The notes: generated from the sequence alone by a model not told the origin. 51,140 nt of DNA from Cuniculiplasma sp052315415 (GCA_052315415.1 JBLSDH010000012.1:1-51140), one strand, 5' to 3'; numbered from the stretch's first letter, positions 7,963 to 16,595 are shown. A program made the numbers and translations.

Positions 7963-8571
7963 TTATGCAAGTTTAACAATATCTGGTATTGCGTTTATAA
8001 TGAACTGCATCGCAAATGCAGCAACAAACAAACCGAATATCCTTGTTATTGCCTTTAGTGATTTATCACCCATGGCCCTGGAAATAGGCGTCGAGAAAAA
8101 GAACAGGATGTACACAATTAAAAATATTATAAAAACGGATATGATGGTCATTATGGTGCTGATTATGCTTGCTTTTGAAAGTATTATCACAAGAGATATG
8201 GCACCTGGCCCTGCAAGCAATGGTGTGGCAAATGGGACTATGCCCAAATCCGGATTTTTGTAACTTTTTCCAGTTGATTTAGGTCTGTCACCCTCTCTTA
8301 CCATCTCTATTCCCATAATGGCAAGAATTATACCACCTGCAATTTCTATTGAAGCTATTGAGATACCCATGAAATATAGAATTAGGGAGCCAGCAATTGT
8401 GAAAAAGATCAGTATTATGCTCCCATAAAAAAAGGCATCCTTAGCAGCAGTTCTCTTTTCATTTTCCGAGTAATCAGCGGTCATTGCAAAAAAAAGTGTC
8501 ATAGTACCAAATGGATCAATAACCACAAATAAGGGGAAGAATATTTTCACAAATTCAATGTAAATGTTCAT
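7963..8571 (-). CDS. MarC family integral membrane protein
   Basis: The 202-residue protein has six predicted membrane helices. It carries the MarC-family hallmarks VIDPFGT near the N-terminus and PFATPLLAGPGAIS in the middle. MarC proteins are widespread inner-membrane proteins; the original link to multiple antibiotic resistance was not upheld and the transport role is unsettled. I prefer the ATG at 8571 over the ATG at 8595. A TATA-like box (minus strand, about 8598-8610) lies about 30 bp before 8571 but would overlap the leader of 8595, and MarC homologues start close to the IEFVKIFF segment. Confidence 0.88.
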   Translation of the reverse strand: MNIYIEFVKIFFPLFVVIDPFGTMTLFFAMTADYSENEKRTAAKDAFFYGSIILIFFTIAGSLILYFMGISIASIEIAGGIILAIMGIEMVREGDRPKSTGKSYKNPDLGIVPFATPLLAGPGAISLVIILSKASIISTIMTIISVFIIFLIVYILFFFSTPISRAMGDKSLKAITRIFGLFVAAFAMQFIINAIPDIVKLA

Positions 8572-8641
8572 GTTAAGCGGATATACTAAAGGCATTAAAA
8601 TATATTAAAAAATATTCAATAATTCTAAACTAATGAAATAG

Positions 8642-8649
8642 ATTTAAAT
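8642..8649 (+). promoter_or_regulatory. TATA-like box for the sulfosugar synthase homologue
   Basis: ATTTAAAT is centred about 25 bp before the ATG at 8671, with no Shine-Dalgarno between. A leaderless transcript is likely. Confidence 0.55.
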
Positions 8650-8670
8650 CCATATTTCATTCACTACCAG

Positions 8671-9837
8671 ATGAAAATTGCCATTCTCGGTATTGATGGA
8701 TACATAGGTTGGCCATTGGCACTTAACCTTGCCGTTAGGGGACATTCCATAGTTGGTTTCGATTCATTCTACACAAGAAGTAGGGTGAAGGCTGTTGGAT
8801 CAGATTCCTTAATAGACATACAATCAATGGAAAAAAGAATCAAAATAGCAAGAGAAAATGGTCTTGATATAGAATTTTTCCAGGGAGATGTTAACGATCC
8901 TGATACAATTTATTCATTCGTTAAAAAGTACAGGCCGGAGGCGTTTGTGCATCTTGCAGAACAGAGATCTGCTCCATATTCAATGATTGGATTGAAAGAG
9001 GCAAGGGAAACAATGATTCAGAACATTGGTGGAACACTAAACCTGATATATGCAATAAAGGACATTGTTCCTGATGCTCATCTGCTAAAAATGGGTACTA
9101 TGGGGGAGTATGGAACTCCAAATATTGACATTCCAGAAGGGTTTTTTCATATTCAATATAAGGGAAGGGAGGATACACTTCCTTTTCCTAAGAATGCTGG
9201 ATCCTGGTACCACTGGAGTAAGGTGCATGACTCAAACAATTTAATGTTCGCAAATAAAGTCTGGAGGTTAAAAATTACTGATGTAATGCAGGGTGTTGTT
9301 TACGGTGCAGGAACAGAATTAACAGAAAAATATGATCTGCCAACCCGTTTTGATATTGACGAAATATATGGAACCGCATTAAACAGGTTTTGTGTTCAAT
9401 CCTTACTTGGTATACCCATTTCTGTTTATGGAAAGGGAAATCAGAGAAGAGGTTTCATATCCATTGAAGATAGCATAAATTGTCTAACCCTCGGGCTGGA
9501 GAAGCCACCGGAAAATGGAGAATACAGAGTTTACAACCAATTCAATGAGCATTACTCCATCAACGAATTAGCTAATTTTGTAAAGGAAATCAATCTAAAG
9601 AAATATGGAAGAGAAGTTGAAATTAAAAATTATGAAAATCCAAGGGTTGAGGCCGATGAGCATTATTATAATCCGGAACATGAAAAATTGAAAGCTCTGG
9701 GGTATGTTCCAAAGGGAAACCTGAGGGAAGAGATATCCAGAATTTTTGAATCCATAGAAAAATACAGTGAAAAGGCAGAAAAACTGAGAAATGTGATCCT
9801 TCCAAAAACAAAATGGAAAGAAAGCAGAGGGCTTTGA
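8671..9837 (+). CDS. UDP-sulfoquinovose synthase-like NAD-dependent epimerase (SQD1/Agl3 family)
   Basis: The 388-residue extended SDR protein has a GxxGxxG NAD loop (GIDGYIG, residues 7-13) and a VHLAEQRSAPYSMI segment. The catalytic region is MGTMGEYGTP (Thr143), with the Y-x3-K pair in YHWSK (Tyr180, Lys184). The layout and surrounding residues closely match plant SQD1 (Thr145, Tyr182, Lys186) and Sulfolobus Agl3, which make UDP-sulfoquinovose from UDP-glucose and sulfite. In Sulfolobus, Agl3 supplies the sulfosugar of N-glycans; published Thermoplasma N-glycans also contain a sulfonated sugar. This gene probably feeds N-glycosylation with the AglB gene at 20.4 kb rather than sulfolipid synthesis (inference). 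The sulfite donor cannot be seen. A kelch surface-protein gene follows 40 bp downstream. Confidence 0.88.
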   Translation: MKIAILGIDGYIGWPLALNLAVRGHSIVGFDSFYTRSRVKAVGSDSLIDIQSMEKRIKIARENGLDIEFFQGDVNDPDTIYSFVKKYRPEAFVHLAEQRSAPYSMIGLKEARETMIQNIGGTLNLIYAIKDIVPDAHLLKMGTMGEYGTPNIDIPEGFFHIQYKGREDTLPFPKNAGSWYHWSKVHDSNNLMFANKVWRLKITDVMQGVVYGAGTELTEKYDLPTRFDIDEIYGTALNRFCVQSLLGIPISVYGKGNQRRGFISIEDSINCLTLGLEKPPENGEYRVYNQFNEHYSINELANFVKEINLKKYGREVEIKNYENPRVEADEHYYNPEHEKLKALGYVPKGNLREEISRIFESIEKYSEKAEKLRNVILPKTKWKESRGL

Positions 9838-9849
9838 ATTATTGGAATG

Positions 9850-9858
9850 TTTATAAAT
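9850..9858 (+). promoter_or_regulatory. TATA-like box for the kelch surface protein
   Basis: TTTATAAAT is centred 24 bp before the ATG at 9878, so this gene probably has its own leaderless transcript. Confidence 0.55.
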
Positions 9859-9877
9859 GAAATTATAATTCCTGAGT

Positions 9878-11314
9878 ATGCGTAAAAAATTCCCTGATCA
9901 TAAGATTGCTAAAATAACAGTATTTTTAGTCATAATAATGGCTTTCTTGATGCTTGCCCTTCCTGCATTTCAGGGTAATGCAGTAAAGGAAATAAATTAC
10001 GGGACGAGAATTACAGGCGAAAAATCCTATTCGTCATCATATAATTATAGCGTTTCAGTTTTCAAATATCAGTGGGTTAATTACACAAATACCCCTGCTC
10101 CAGCATCTGTTAGCAACGCATCACTATCCTGTTTTACACCTTCAAAGACTGTAATATTGTTTGGTGGTGAATATTCAGCAAATGTATCAAACAAGACAGT
10201 TATGGAGTATTCCAACCAAACATGGGAATACACATATGGTTCATGGTCAAAACTCTCAACAACATTGAGCCCGCAACCCATGGCAGGACAATCCATGGCT
10301 TATTCCGCAAGGGACAATGAAATAATATTGTTTGGCGGATTCAATTCAACATCCTATTTCAATAAAACTTGGGTTTTTACCGGATACTCATGGTCACCAA
10401 TAAAAGGTCTTAAGATTCATCCTCCCTCGCTGGCATTTGCGGCAAGTACATATTCAAGCATGCTTCAGGGAGTGGTTCTCTTTGGAGGTAAAAATGGATC
10501 AGCTTATTTCAATAGCACATGGATGTTTAAGGATGGATCTTGGGCTCTCCTTAACACGACCGGAATGATTCCTAAAATGGCAGGAGCATCCCTTTCCCAG
10601 CTTCCTGATGGCAATCTTCTATTATATGGTGGATACAACGGAACATACATGTCCAATACATATTTGCTCAATGTTAAAACTCTGCACTGGTCTGTTATTC
10701 AGACATCAAATTCACCTGGCCCCCTGGCATTTGCTTCATTGAACTATTTTTCTGAAAATAATTTCACATTGCTTTCGGGAGGCCAGAATAAAAATGGGCC
10801 TGTAAATTCATCATGGGTATTTTCTTACAGCACGAAGAACTGGCTACCAATATCCAATAATGCTTATCCTGCGCTCTATGGAATGGCTTCAACAGCATAT
10901 GAAGCAAATAGCACAATAATCTCATTTGGTGGAACATTTGGAGGAGTAAATGGTTATCACAACTATACCTACGAATTTCTAAATAATACATACAACTGGA
11001 TACTTTTTTATGAATCAGGACTTCCATCAAATCTAAAATGGGGAATAGATCTGAATGGGATGTACAACAATACCACAAGTTCCTTTGTGGGTTTCCTGGT
11101 TGAAACAGGAACATACAACTACACAGTAATTTCACCTGCCGGATACACAACTTCGGCCACTAATGCTAATATAACAATGTATTTTTCAGAGGAAACATCC
11201 ACAATTACATTTTCAAAAATACCAGGCACAATCTATTATTTCTATGGGATTTTTGTAGGCATTGGAATAGTGGTTGTTGCATATCTTATCTCCCTTGCTT
11301 TTAGAAAAAAATAA
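9878..11314 (+). CDS. membrane-anchored kelch-repeat surface protein
   Basis: The 478-residue protein has an N-terminal membrane segment (about residues 12-31) and a C-terminal membrane anchor (about 452-474) ending in RKK. Between them lie six kelch-type units, each with a hydrophobic strand plus double glycine (VILFGGEY, IILFGGFN, VVLFGGKN, LLLYGGYN, FTLLSGGQN, IISFGGTF) followed by a conserved W, which suggests a six-bladed beta-propeller. After the propeller, about residues 372-440 form a beta module with FYESGLPSNLKW, DLNG and GTYNYTV. This module is common in large secreted proteins of Thermoplasmata and also occurs in the protein at 48 kb. Many N-x-S/T sequons suggest heavy glycosylation. 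The ligand is unknown; binding or adhesion on the cell surface is inference. Confidence 0.82.
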   Translation: MRKKFPDHKIAKITVFLVIIMAFLMLALPAFQGNAVKEINYGTRITGEKSYSSSYNYSVSVFKYQWVNYTNTPAPASVSNASLSCFTPSKTVILFGGEYSANVSNKTVMEYSNQTWEYTYGSWSKLSTTLSPQPMAGQSMAYSARDNEIILFGGFNSTSYFNKTWVFTGYSWSPIKGLKIHPPSLAFAASTYSSMLQGVVLFGGKNGSAYFNSTWMFKDGSWALLNTTGMIPKMAGASLSQLPDGNLLLYGGYNGTYMSNTYLLNVKTLHWSVIQTSNSPGPLAFASLNYFSENNFTLLSGGQNKNGPVNSSWVFSYSTKNWLPISNNAYPALYGMASTAYEANSTIISFGGTFGGVNGYHNYTYEFLNNTYNWILFYESGLPSNLKWGIDLNGMYNNTTSSFVGFLVETGTYNYTVISPAGYTTSATNANITMYFSEETSTITFSKIPGTIYYFYGIFVGIGIVVVAYLISLAFRKK

Positions 11315-11456
11315 TTTTTTAACATATTTTATTTGATCCAACTTTTTATAAATATGTTCCTTTTCCCTAATTAAAGAAATAAAGGCTTATTATTCTGGTT
11401 TTGAAATTTATAAAGTCTTATTTTTATACAATATAGATTATATAATAAATAATTAC

Positions 11457-11480
11457 ATGAATATATTCATTGTTTAAACA
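11457..11480. repeat. two abutting perfect palindromes
   Basis: ATGAATATATTCAT (11457-11470) is directly followed by TGTTTAAACA (11471-11480). They lie in the 225-bp gap between the 3' ends of the kelch gene and the convergent NUDIX gene. The rest of this gap is AT-rich and shows no gene. A shared termination region or protein-binding site is possible. Confidence 0.45.
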
Positions 11481-11539
11481 ACACCTAAATGTATAAATAT
11501 TAACCACCTAATAACACATTACGCTTTAAAAAACTAAGA

Positions 11540-11968
11540 TCACTTTTTGTTTTTATAGTACTTTTCTAAAAATTCAGAAGCTCTTTCTATTAAATATTTC
11601 TGCTGGCTAAATTTGAACATATTTATTGCGCTATCTTTGTCCAGCCATTTAAAATTTCTGTGTTCTCCTGAGATGGTAACCCTTTGATCAGCCTCGGCTA
11701 AAAACATTACAACTGTTTTGTGTACCATACCGTTTTCCGTGTTGAATTTGTAATCAATTATCTCTTTGAATCCCTCTATTATACTCATATTTTTTATTCC
11801 GGTTTCTTCTTCAACTTCCCTTTTTGCTGTTTCCAAATCTTCTTCACCATTTTCAACGTGGCCCTTTGGAAAATCATATTCCATGTTTACTTTTTCTAGT
11901 ATAAGATATTCTATTTTCTCTCCTCTTCTTCTGAATATTATAATACCACAGCTCTTTTCTTCCTTCAT
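11540..11968 (-). CDS. NUDIX hydrolase (Ap4A hydrolase-like)
   Basis: The 142-residue protein contains a complete Nudix box: G36, E42, then R50-E51-V52, E54-E55, G57-I58 (pattern Gx5Ex7REVxEExGI). Before it stands EYDFPKGHVE, typical of asymmetrical diadenosine tetraphosphatases and related small NUDIX enzymes. The N-terminus (SCGIIIFRR) fits that subgroup, which cleaves dinucleoside polyphosphates or similar NDP-X substrates with Mg2+. It is transcribed away from pgk; the two starts are 78 bp apart and share a divergent promoter region. Exact substrate is not readable. Confidence 0.88.
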   Translation of the reverse strand: MKEEKSCGIIIFRRRGEKIEYLILEKVNMEYDFPKGHVENGEEDLETAKREVEEETGIKNMSIIEGFKEIIDYKFNTENGMVHKTVVMFLAEADQRVTISGEHRNFKWLDKDSAINMFKFSQQKYLIERASEFLEKYYKNKK

Positions 11969-12020
11969 ACTAGGAAGATTATTATTTCGTAAATTAACAT
12001 ATGTAATCTTTCAAAACAAT

Positions 12021-12030
12021 AATATAAAAA
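12021..12030 (+). promoter_or_regulatory. TATA-like box for pgk
   Basis: AATATAAAAA is centred 22 bp before the ATG at 12047 but only 7 bp before the in-frame ATG at 12032. This favours the downstream start. Confidence 0.5.
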
Positions 12031-12046
12031 AATGCATACTGATCTT

Positions 12047-13306
12047 ATGGAAAACAGGGAGGGCGATTTCTTCTCTATTGATGATTTTGATCTTGATAAA
12101 AGAACTGTATTATTAAGACTTGATCTTAATTCTCCTATTCAGCCCCTAACGGGTGAAATAATGAGCGAGGAAAGATTCAGATCACATGTGGACACAATTA
12201 GAAGATTACGAAATTCAAAAGTTGTGATCTTGGCACACCAGAGCCGGCCTGGGAAGAAGGATTTTACATCACTTGAACTTCATGCTAGAAAATTGTCTCA
12301 CATAATAGGAAGGAAGGTGGAATTTACGGATTCTCTCTTCGATTCAAGTGCACTGAAAAAAATTGAGTCTATGAATTCCGGAGAAATACTGATGCTAGAA
12401 AACACAAGATTTTATTCAGAGGAAGTTTCACTGGATTCCTTTGATTATGAAACAATGGAATCCACAAACATAGTGAAAAAATTATCTAAACATGCGGAAT
12501 ATTTTGTGAATGACGCATTCCCCGCAATTCATAGAAATCAAACAACCCTTACTGGATTTACCCGGGTAATGCCTAATATAATGGGTGAACTCGTAAGAAC
12601 AGAAAAATCTAACCTTGACAGATTCATGAATGAAATAGATGGGATGAAAATTGCAATTCTTGCAGGAGCTAAAATCGAAGATTCCATAAAAGTTGCAGAA
12701 TCCTTCCTGAGCAAGAATATTGTTGAAAAAATTCTTACTGGCGGAGTGGTCTCAAATTTATTTTACTGGGCTAAGGGAAAAAACATTGGAGAAAGGAACA
12801 AAGATTTCATAATTAAAAACAACAAGAATTATGAAAAATTGATTGAGAAAGCCAGATCTATTTTGAAAAATTTTTCTGAAAGGATAATTTTACCGGAAGA
12901 TTTTATATTGAATCCCTCAGAGAAAAAAATTTCCGCTTCAGAAGATATTCCTGAGGATCAGATTGTTGCGGATATTGGAGTGGAAACTTTGGCAACATAT
13001 TCTTCCTATATTGAAAAGGCCGAAGGTATATTTATGAACGGTCCAATGGGTATGTATGAAATCAAAGAATATAGCTATGGAACTTATGAGCTCTTGAAGG
13101 AGGTTGCCCGCTCAAGGGCAATGAAAATTGCTGGAGGAGGTCACACAATAAGTGCCCTGGAAAAAACCAATTTAATGTCCAGCATAGATCATGTTTCCAC
13201 TGGTGGTGGTGCACTCATAAGTTATTTAACAGGCGAACCAATGCCAGTAATAGAATCGCTAAAATTAAGCAGGTCAATATTTGGAGGAAATGAGGATGGA
13301 AAATAG
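12047..13306 (+). CDS. pgk: phosphoglycerate kinase
   Basis: The 419-residue enzyme interconverts 3-phosphoglycerate plus ATP and 1,3-bisphosphoglycerate plus ADP. It has the archaeal PGK pattern: an N-terminal domain with VLLRLDLNSP, VVILAHQSRPG and the ENTRFY segment, the FVNDAFPAIHR loop, ILAGAKIEDSI, FMNGPMGMYE, and C-terminal GGGHT and STGGGALISYLTGEPMP. In Thermoplasmatales, which degrade glucose by a non-phosphorylative Entner-Doudoroff route, PGK is thought to serve mainly gluconeogenesis. The ATG at 12047 is chosen from TATA spacing; the ATG at 12032 adds five residues. The 3' end overlaps the prefoldin gene by 11 bp, and ftsY follows, forming an operon of housekeeping genes. Confidence 0.96.
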   Translation: MENREGDFFSIDDFDLDKRTVLLRLDLNSPIQPLTGEIMSEERFRSHVDTIRRLRNSKVVILAHQSRPGKKDFTSLELHARKLSHIIGRKVEFTDSLFDSSALKKIESMNSGEILMLENTRFYSEEVSLDSFDYETMESTNIVKKLSKHAEYFVNDAFPAIHRNQTTLTGFTRVMPNIMGELVRTEKSNLDRFMNEIDGMKIAILAGAKIEDSIKVAESFLSKNIVEKILTGGVVSNLFYWAKGKNIGERNKDFIIKNNKNYEKLIEKARSILKNFSERIILPEDFILNPSEKKISASEDIPEDQIVADIGVETLATYSSYIEKAEGIFMNGPMGMYEIKEYSYGTYELLKEVARSRAMKIAGGGHTISALEKTNLMSSIDHVSTGGGALISYLTGEPMPVIESLKLSRSIFGGNEDGK

Positions 13307-13733
13307 TATGGATATTGGAGAACAGATCCAATTTCTGGAGTCTTACATTTCAACTTCAGAGAGGCAGATCAGTCTTTTAACACAGGGAATAGAGGAGTAC
13401 GGTAAAGCTCTTGCAGTTTTGGAAGATAAAAATATACCTGAGGCAAAGGAATCAATGATGTCCCTTGGTGGAGGGGTATTTGTAAAATGCAAAATAGAGA
13501 ATACCAATAATGCTCTAGTGGCAATTGGTTCTGACATATTTATTGAGGAAGAAAAGGAAAAGACAATCGAAAGATTGAAAAAACATATTGATGAACTGAG
13601 AAAAAGCATTGAAAAGTTGAATATGCAAAGGATGGATGCAATAAAAAGGTACAACAGCATGATTTCTGAGATAAATAGGGTGTCTTCTACAAATGTCTCT
13701 GAAGGAAAAGCTGGCAAAGATATTCAAAGGTAA
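13296..13733 (+). CDS. pfdA: prefoldin alpha subunit
   Basis: The 145-residue product has the prefoldin alpha plan: an N-terminal coiled coil (residues about 5-45), two central beta hairpins with SLGGGVFVKC and NALVAIGSDIFIEE, and a C-terminal coiled coil (about 88-130). With the beta subunit, encoded elsewhere, it forms the jellyfish-shaped hexamer that passes unfolded proteins to the thermosome. The ATG at 13296 has GGAGG eight bases upstream. Other in-frame starts are the TTG at 13281 and ATGs at 13290 and 13308. It overlaps pgk by 11 bp and ftsY by 41 bp. The prefoldin alpha/ftsY order is conserved in many archaea. Confidence 0.92.
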   Translation: MENSMDIGEQIQFLESYISTSERQISLLTQGIEEYGKALAVLEDKNIPEAKESMMSLGGGVFVKCKIENTNNALVAIGSDIFIEEEKEKTIERLKKHIDELRKSIEKLNMQRMDAIKRYNSMISEINRVSSTNVSEGKAGKDIQR

Positions 13734-14550
13734 GGATCTGACAAGCCTTCAGGAGCTCTCTGATGAGTTCTTTGAGGTTCTTCTGGAATCCGATGTATCA
13801 TTTGAAACAGCTGAGGAAATCGTGGAAAAATTACGCAAAAGAAACGCAAACATAAAAAAATTGTCAAGAGAAGTTGCAATAAAGTCAATCAAAGATATAC
13901 TTTTTGAAATTCTTGAAAAGGTTGTTCCAAATTCAAAGATTTATGATGTTTCAAAAAAACCTTATGTGATCATGCTCGTGGGAATAAATGGTACAGGAAA
14001 AACTACAACAGTTTCAAAGCTTTCCAGATATTTGAAAGAACATGGCAAAAGTACAGTGATAGCTGCATCTGACACATTCAGGGCAGGTGCAATCGACCAG
14101 ATTAAATATCTTGGAGAGGAGACAGGAACACGTGTAATATTTCAGAAACCAGGAAGTGATCCATCTTCAATTGCATATGATGCAATAGAGCATGCCAAGG
14201 CGAGAAACATAGATTTTGTAATAATTGACACAGCTGGAAGGATGCATTCAAACAGGAATCTTATCGATGAGATGAATAAAATTAAAAGGGTTGCCAATCC
14301 AGATATGGTTTTGATGGTTCTAGATGCAATTGCTGCTTCAGATGCGGTGGAACAGGCAAAAACATTCAAAAAACACATAAATTATTCAGGAATAGTTTTT
14401 AACAAGCTTGACACAGATGCTAGGGGCGGTTCTATATTCACAGTTGCCAATGAAATAGGTGTTCCGATATACTTTCTTGGGATTGGCCAGTCACCAAATG
14501 ATATTGTTGAATTCACCCCTGAATATATAATAAATAAAATTTTTCCATAA
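13693..14550 (+). CDS. ftsY: signal recognition particle receptor FtsY
   Basis: The 285-residue SRP GTPase is the receptor that brings SRP-ribosome complexes to the membrane. It has an N-terminal helical N domain (residues 1-85) and a G domain with GINGTGKTT (97-105), the DTFRAGAIDQ insertion-box start, DTAGR (179-183), NKLD (237-240, the usual TKLD with Asn) and a closing GIGQSPNDIVEF. The length is close to the short archaeal FtsY form that lacks a long acidic A domain. The ATG lies 41 bp inside prefoldin alpha. FtsY is told from SRP54 by the missing M domain. The gene ends 4 bp before the convergent COG1709-like gene. Confidence 0.95.
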   Translation: MSLKEKLAKIFKGKDLTSLQELSDEFFEVLLESDVSFETAEEIVEKLRKRNANIKKLSREVAIKSIKDILFEILEKVVPNSKIYDVSKKPYVIMLVGINGTGKTTTVSKLSRYLKEHGKSTVIAASDTFRAGAIDQIKYLGEETGTRVIFQKPGSDPSSIAYDAIEHAKARNIDFVIIDTAGRMHSNRNLIDEMNKIKRVANPDMVLMVLDAIAASDAVEQAKTFKKHINYSGIVFNKLDTDARGGSIFTVANEIGVPIYFLGIGQSPNDIVEFTPEYIINKIFP

Positions 14551-14554
14551 ATTA

Positions 14555-15229
14555 TCATTTAATTGTGGAAAGATTCTTCACAATTGTTTGAACATCCATA
14601 TCAGTTGTTATGAGAGGAATGTTTTCAATTTCTGATATGCGTATTGCAAGCTCATCTGTCTTATCTGCCTGTACGTAGACCACTGCAGCGGGCTTCAAGG
14701 GATGCACTCTTATGGCTATCATGGGGCTCCTTCCCATTTTAACCTCAGTGAAAAATATAACCCTCTGGCTTGACCACCCATAAAGTAAGCTATACTCTGA
14801 GTAGGAGAATGTGAGAATGGCCTTTATTCCGTCAACGATGGTATATCCTCTTATGTATCTGTTGACGTCAGCCTTAGATACCACAACACCTCTCACTCTG
14901 TTTATTATGGTTTTTAAACCTATATCCCTGTCATAATCCTTTATATCAAGAAGTGCCTCATAGGGCATTCCCGAACTATATCTCCTTGTTATAATTCCTC
15001 CCTTTTCCATGTCAATGCTCACCATTGCCTTTACAAACTTTCTTATGGTTTTAATGCCGGGGGATTTTCTTCTCTCCTTCTCATAATCAAGTATCATAGA
15101 TAAGGGAACTGCCATTTTTTTGCTCAGATCTGCAGGGGAAATTCCGAATTCAAGTCTCCACTTCCTAAGAGTTTCTCCAGGAAAATCCGAAAGAACAATT
15201 TCACCTGCAATTTTCTCTTCTATATCCAT
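14555..15229 (-). CDS. XRE-type HTH regulator (COG1709-like)
   Basis: The 224-residue protein has an N-terminal XRE/Cro-like helix-turn-helix (residues about 17-60: LRKWRLEFGIS, LSKKMAVPLSMILDYEKERRKSPG). A roughly 150-residue alpha/beta domain follows, with GMPYEALLDI, a V-I-V-D-G-I strand and PAAVVYVQADKTDELA. The GEIVLSDFPGETLRKWR beginning and the R(R)KSPG end of the HTH match archaeal predicted regulators of COG1709. The regulated genes and ligand are unknown. The neighbour proline dehydrogenase lies 57 bp upstream on the same strand and could be co-transcribed. The protein has no membrane segment. Confidence 0.78.
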   Translation of the reverse strand: MDIEEKIAGEIVLSDFPGETLRKWRLEFGISPADLSKKMAVPLSMILDYEKERRKSPGIKTIRKFVKAMVSIDMEKGGIITRRYSSGMPYEALLDIKDYDRDIGLKTIINRVRGVVVSKADVNRYIRGYTIVDGIKAILTFSYSEYSLLYGWSSQRVIFFTEVKMGRSPMIAIRVHPLKPAAVVYVQADKTDELAIRISEIENIPLITTDMDVQTIVKNLSTIK

Positions 15230-15286
15230 TAAAAAGTAAAAAAGGAAATCATATAAAAATTTGACGAATATTGGTTAGTCAATTGA

Positions 15287-16141
15287 CTAAATCTTCTTGC
15301 TATGAAGCAGTGATTTCATTATAAGGCTAATGTGTCCTGCTTCTTGCATTCTTCTGTATGAATATTGAATCCATCTTCTTCCATAAGGTATGTATGAGAA
15401 TGTTGTTTCTCCTTCATCTTTTAATTTTATCAGATACTCATTTCTTATTCCATTAAGCATACCAAACCATATTTTTTTGCCTGTTTTCTTACTTAATTCT
15501 CTTGCCTTTTCAATCATTAACTCATCGTGGCTCGCAACCATGAATCTCTCTGATTTTTCAAATAACAGCTCCAATATTTTTATGTAATTTTTATTTATTT
15601 CATCTTTGTTCTTAAAAGCTATTTCCTCGCTCTCCGTATACGCACCCTTGACAAGTCTTATAACTCCTCCGTTGGAAGAAACTTTCACGACATCATCGTA
15701 GGTTCTTTTCAGATATGCTTGCATGCATAATCCAGTTTCCTTGTAAGACTTGAGAGCTTCTAGATAAATCTCAATTGTACTGTCAACGTAATTGGATTCC
15801 TCCATATCAATCCATACAAATATGTTTTTTTCTTTTGCCTTTTCTATTATTTTCAAAAGATTTTTCAGTGTAATTTCTTTGTTTAAAGCAAGACCAATCT
15901 GTGTAGGTTTCACTGAAATCTGCATTTTGTCATCACCATTCTCTATTTTGTCTATGATCTTTAGATAACTGTTTACTGCATCATCTATATCTGACTGGTC
16001 AGTGAAAGCTTCGCCCAGGTAGTTTAAAATTGCACCAATTCCAAGTTTTTTGAATCTCTCCCCTCTCTCTATGGCATCCTCTTCCGTGGGACCTGCTATC
16101 CATTTGCCAGCGATCATTTTTTCTACAGCACCATTTAACAT
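15287..16141 (-). CDS. proline dehydrogenase
   Basis: The 284-residue protein has the PRODH beta/alpha-barrel signature in order: a strand with VWIDMEESNY (about residues 111-120), an MQAYLKRTYDD segment, RLVKGAYTESEE, FMVASHDE and the C-terminal YIPYGRRWIQYSYRR motif whose arginine pair (263-264) binds the proline carboxylate. It oxidises proline to pyrroline-5-carboxylate with FAD and passes electrons to the quinone pool. The size matches monofunctional PRODH of bacteria such as Thermus. No pyrroline-5-carboxylate dehydrogenase is in the window. A COG1709-like regulator follows 57 bp downstream on the same strand. Confidence 0.92.
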   Translation of the reverse strand: MLNGAVEKMIAGKWIAGPTEEDAIERGERFKKLGIGAILNYLGEAFTDQSDIDDAVNSYLKIIDKIENGDDKMQISVKPTQIGLALNKEITLKNLLKIIEKAKEKNIFVWIDMEESNYVDSTIEIYLEALKSYKETGLCMQAYLKRTYDDVVKVSSNGGVIRLVKGAYTESEEIAFKNKDEINKNYIKILELLFEKSERFMVASHDELMIEKARELSKKTGKKIWFGMLNGIRNEYLIKLKDEGETTFSYIPYGRRWIQYSYRRMQEAGHISLIMKSLLHSKKI

Positions 16142-16217
16142 AATTATCCTGTAATGTAATCTCCATGAAATATATTATTTTTCATAAAATGTTTAAGTTA
16201 ATTTTAAATTACTGTAT

Positions 16218-16595
16218 GTGAGAATTGAAAAATATGGAATTCTTATGATTCTTTCAGCCATATGCTTATCCATAGGAGGTTTTGATCTTTATATTTTTAA
16301 AAAAGTTCCTCTTATACTTTCATTATTAACAATAATAGCCATTTTTATTATTTTATTATTCTCTATCTTGATATTAAAAATAAAAAAAAGACTATTGGTA
16401 GGAATAGGGGGCGTTCTTGCAATAGTTTCATTTGCAATATCATTAAATCAGTCTCATATAATGGCCTTATTAAATGTAAGTTCAGAATTTGAAATTCTAC
16501 CTGCCATACTAGGGATGGTATTAGGTTTCTATATTTTTCCTGGACTTTACATCATATTCATGGTTATCGATTACTTAAAAGGTGATTTCAATTGA
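16218..16595 (+). CDS. four-helix membrane protein, unknown function
   Basis: The 125-residue product starts at GTG and has four predicted membrane helices (about residues 7-26, 30-50, 54-75 and 90-117). I recognise no family. An ATTTTAAATT box lies 10-20 bp upstream, and a start at the internal ATG of residue 10 (16245) would fit the TATA spacing equally well. Its TGA is overlapped by the TTG start of the nucleotidyltransferase gene (TTGA), so the two are translated together. A link to polysaccharide or glycan synthesis is possible only by context. Confidence 0.6.
   Translation: MRIEKYGILMILSAICLSIGGFDLYIFKKVPLILSLLTIIAIFIILLFSILILKIKKRLLVGIGGVLAIVSFAISLNQSHIMALLNVSSEFEILPAILGMVLGFYIFPGLYIIFMVIDYLKGDFN

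Noticed and set aside
10764..11150. Antisense frame over the kelch gene
   Set aside because: Cys/Leu/His-rich translation without a domain; the plus-strand kelch repeats are clear.
13343..13717. Long antisense frame over prefoldin alpha
   Set aside because: It is a shadow of the prefoldin gene, which matches its family along its whole length.
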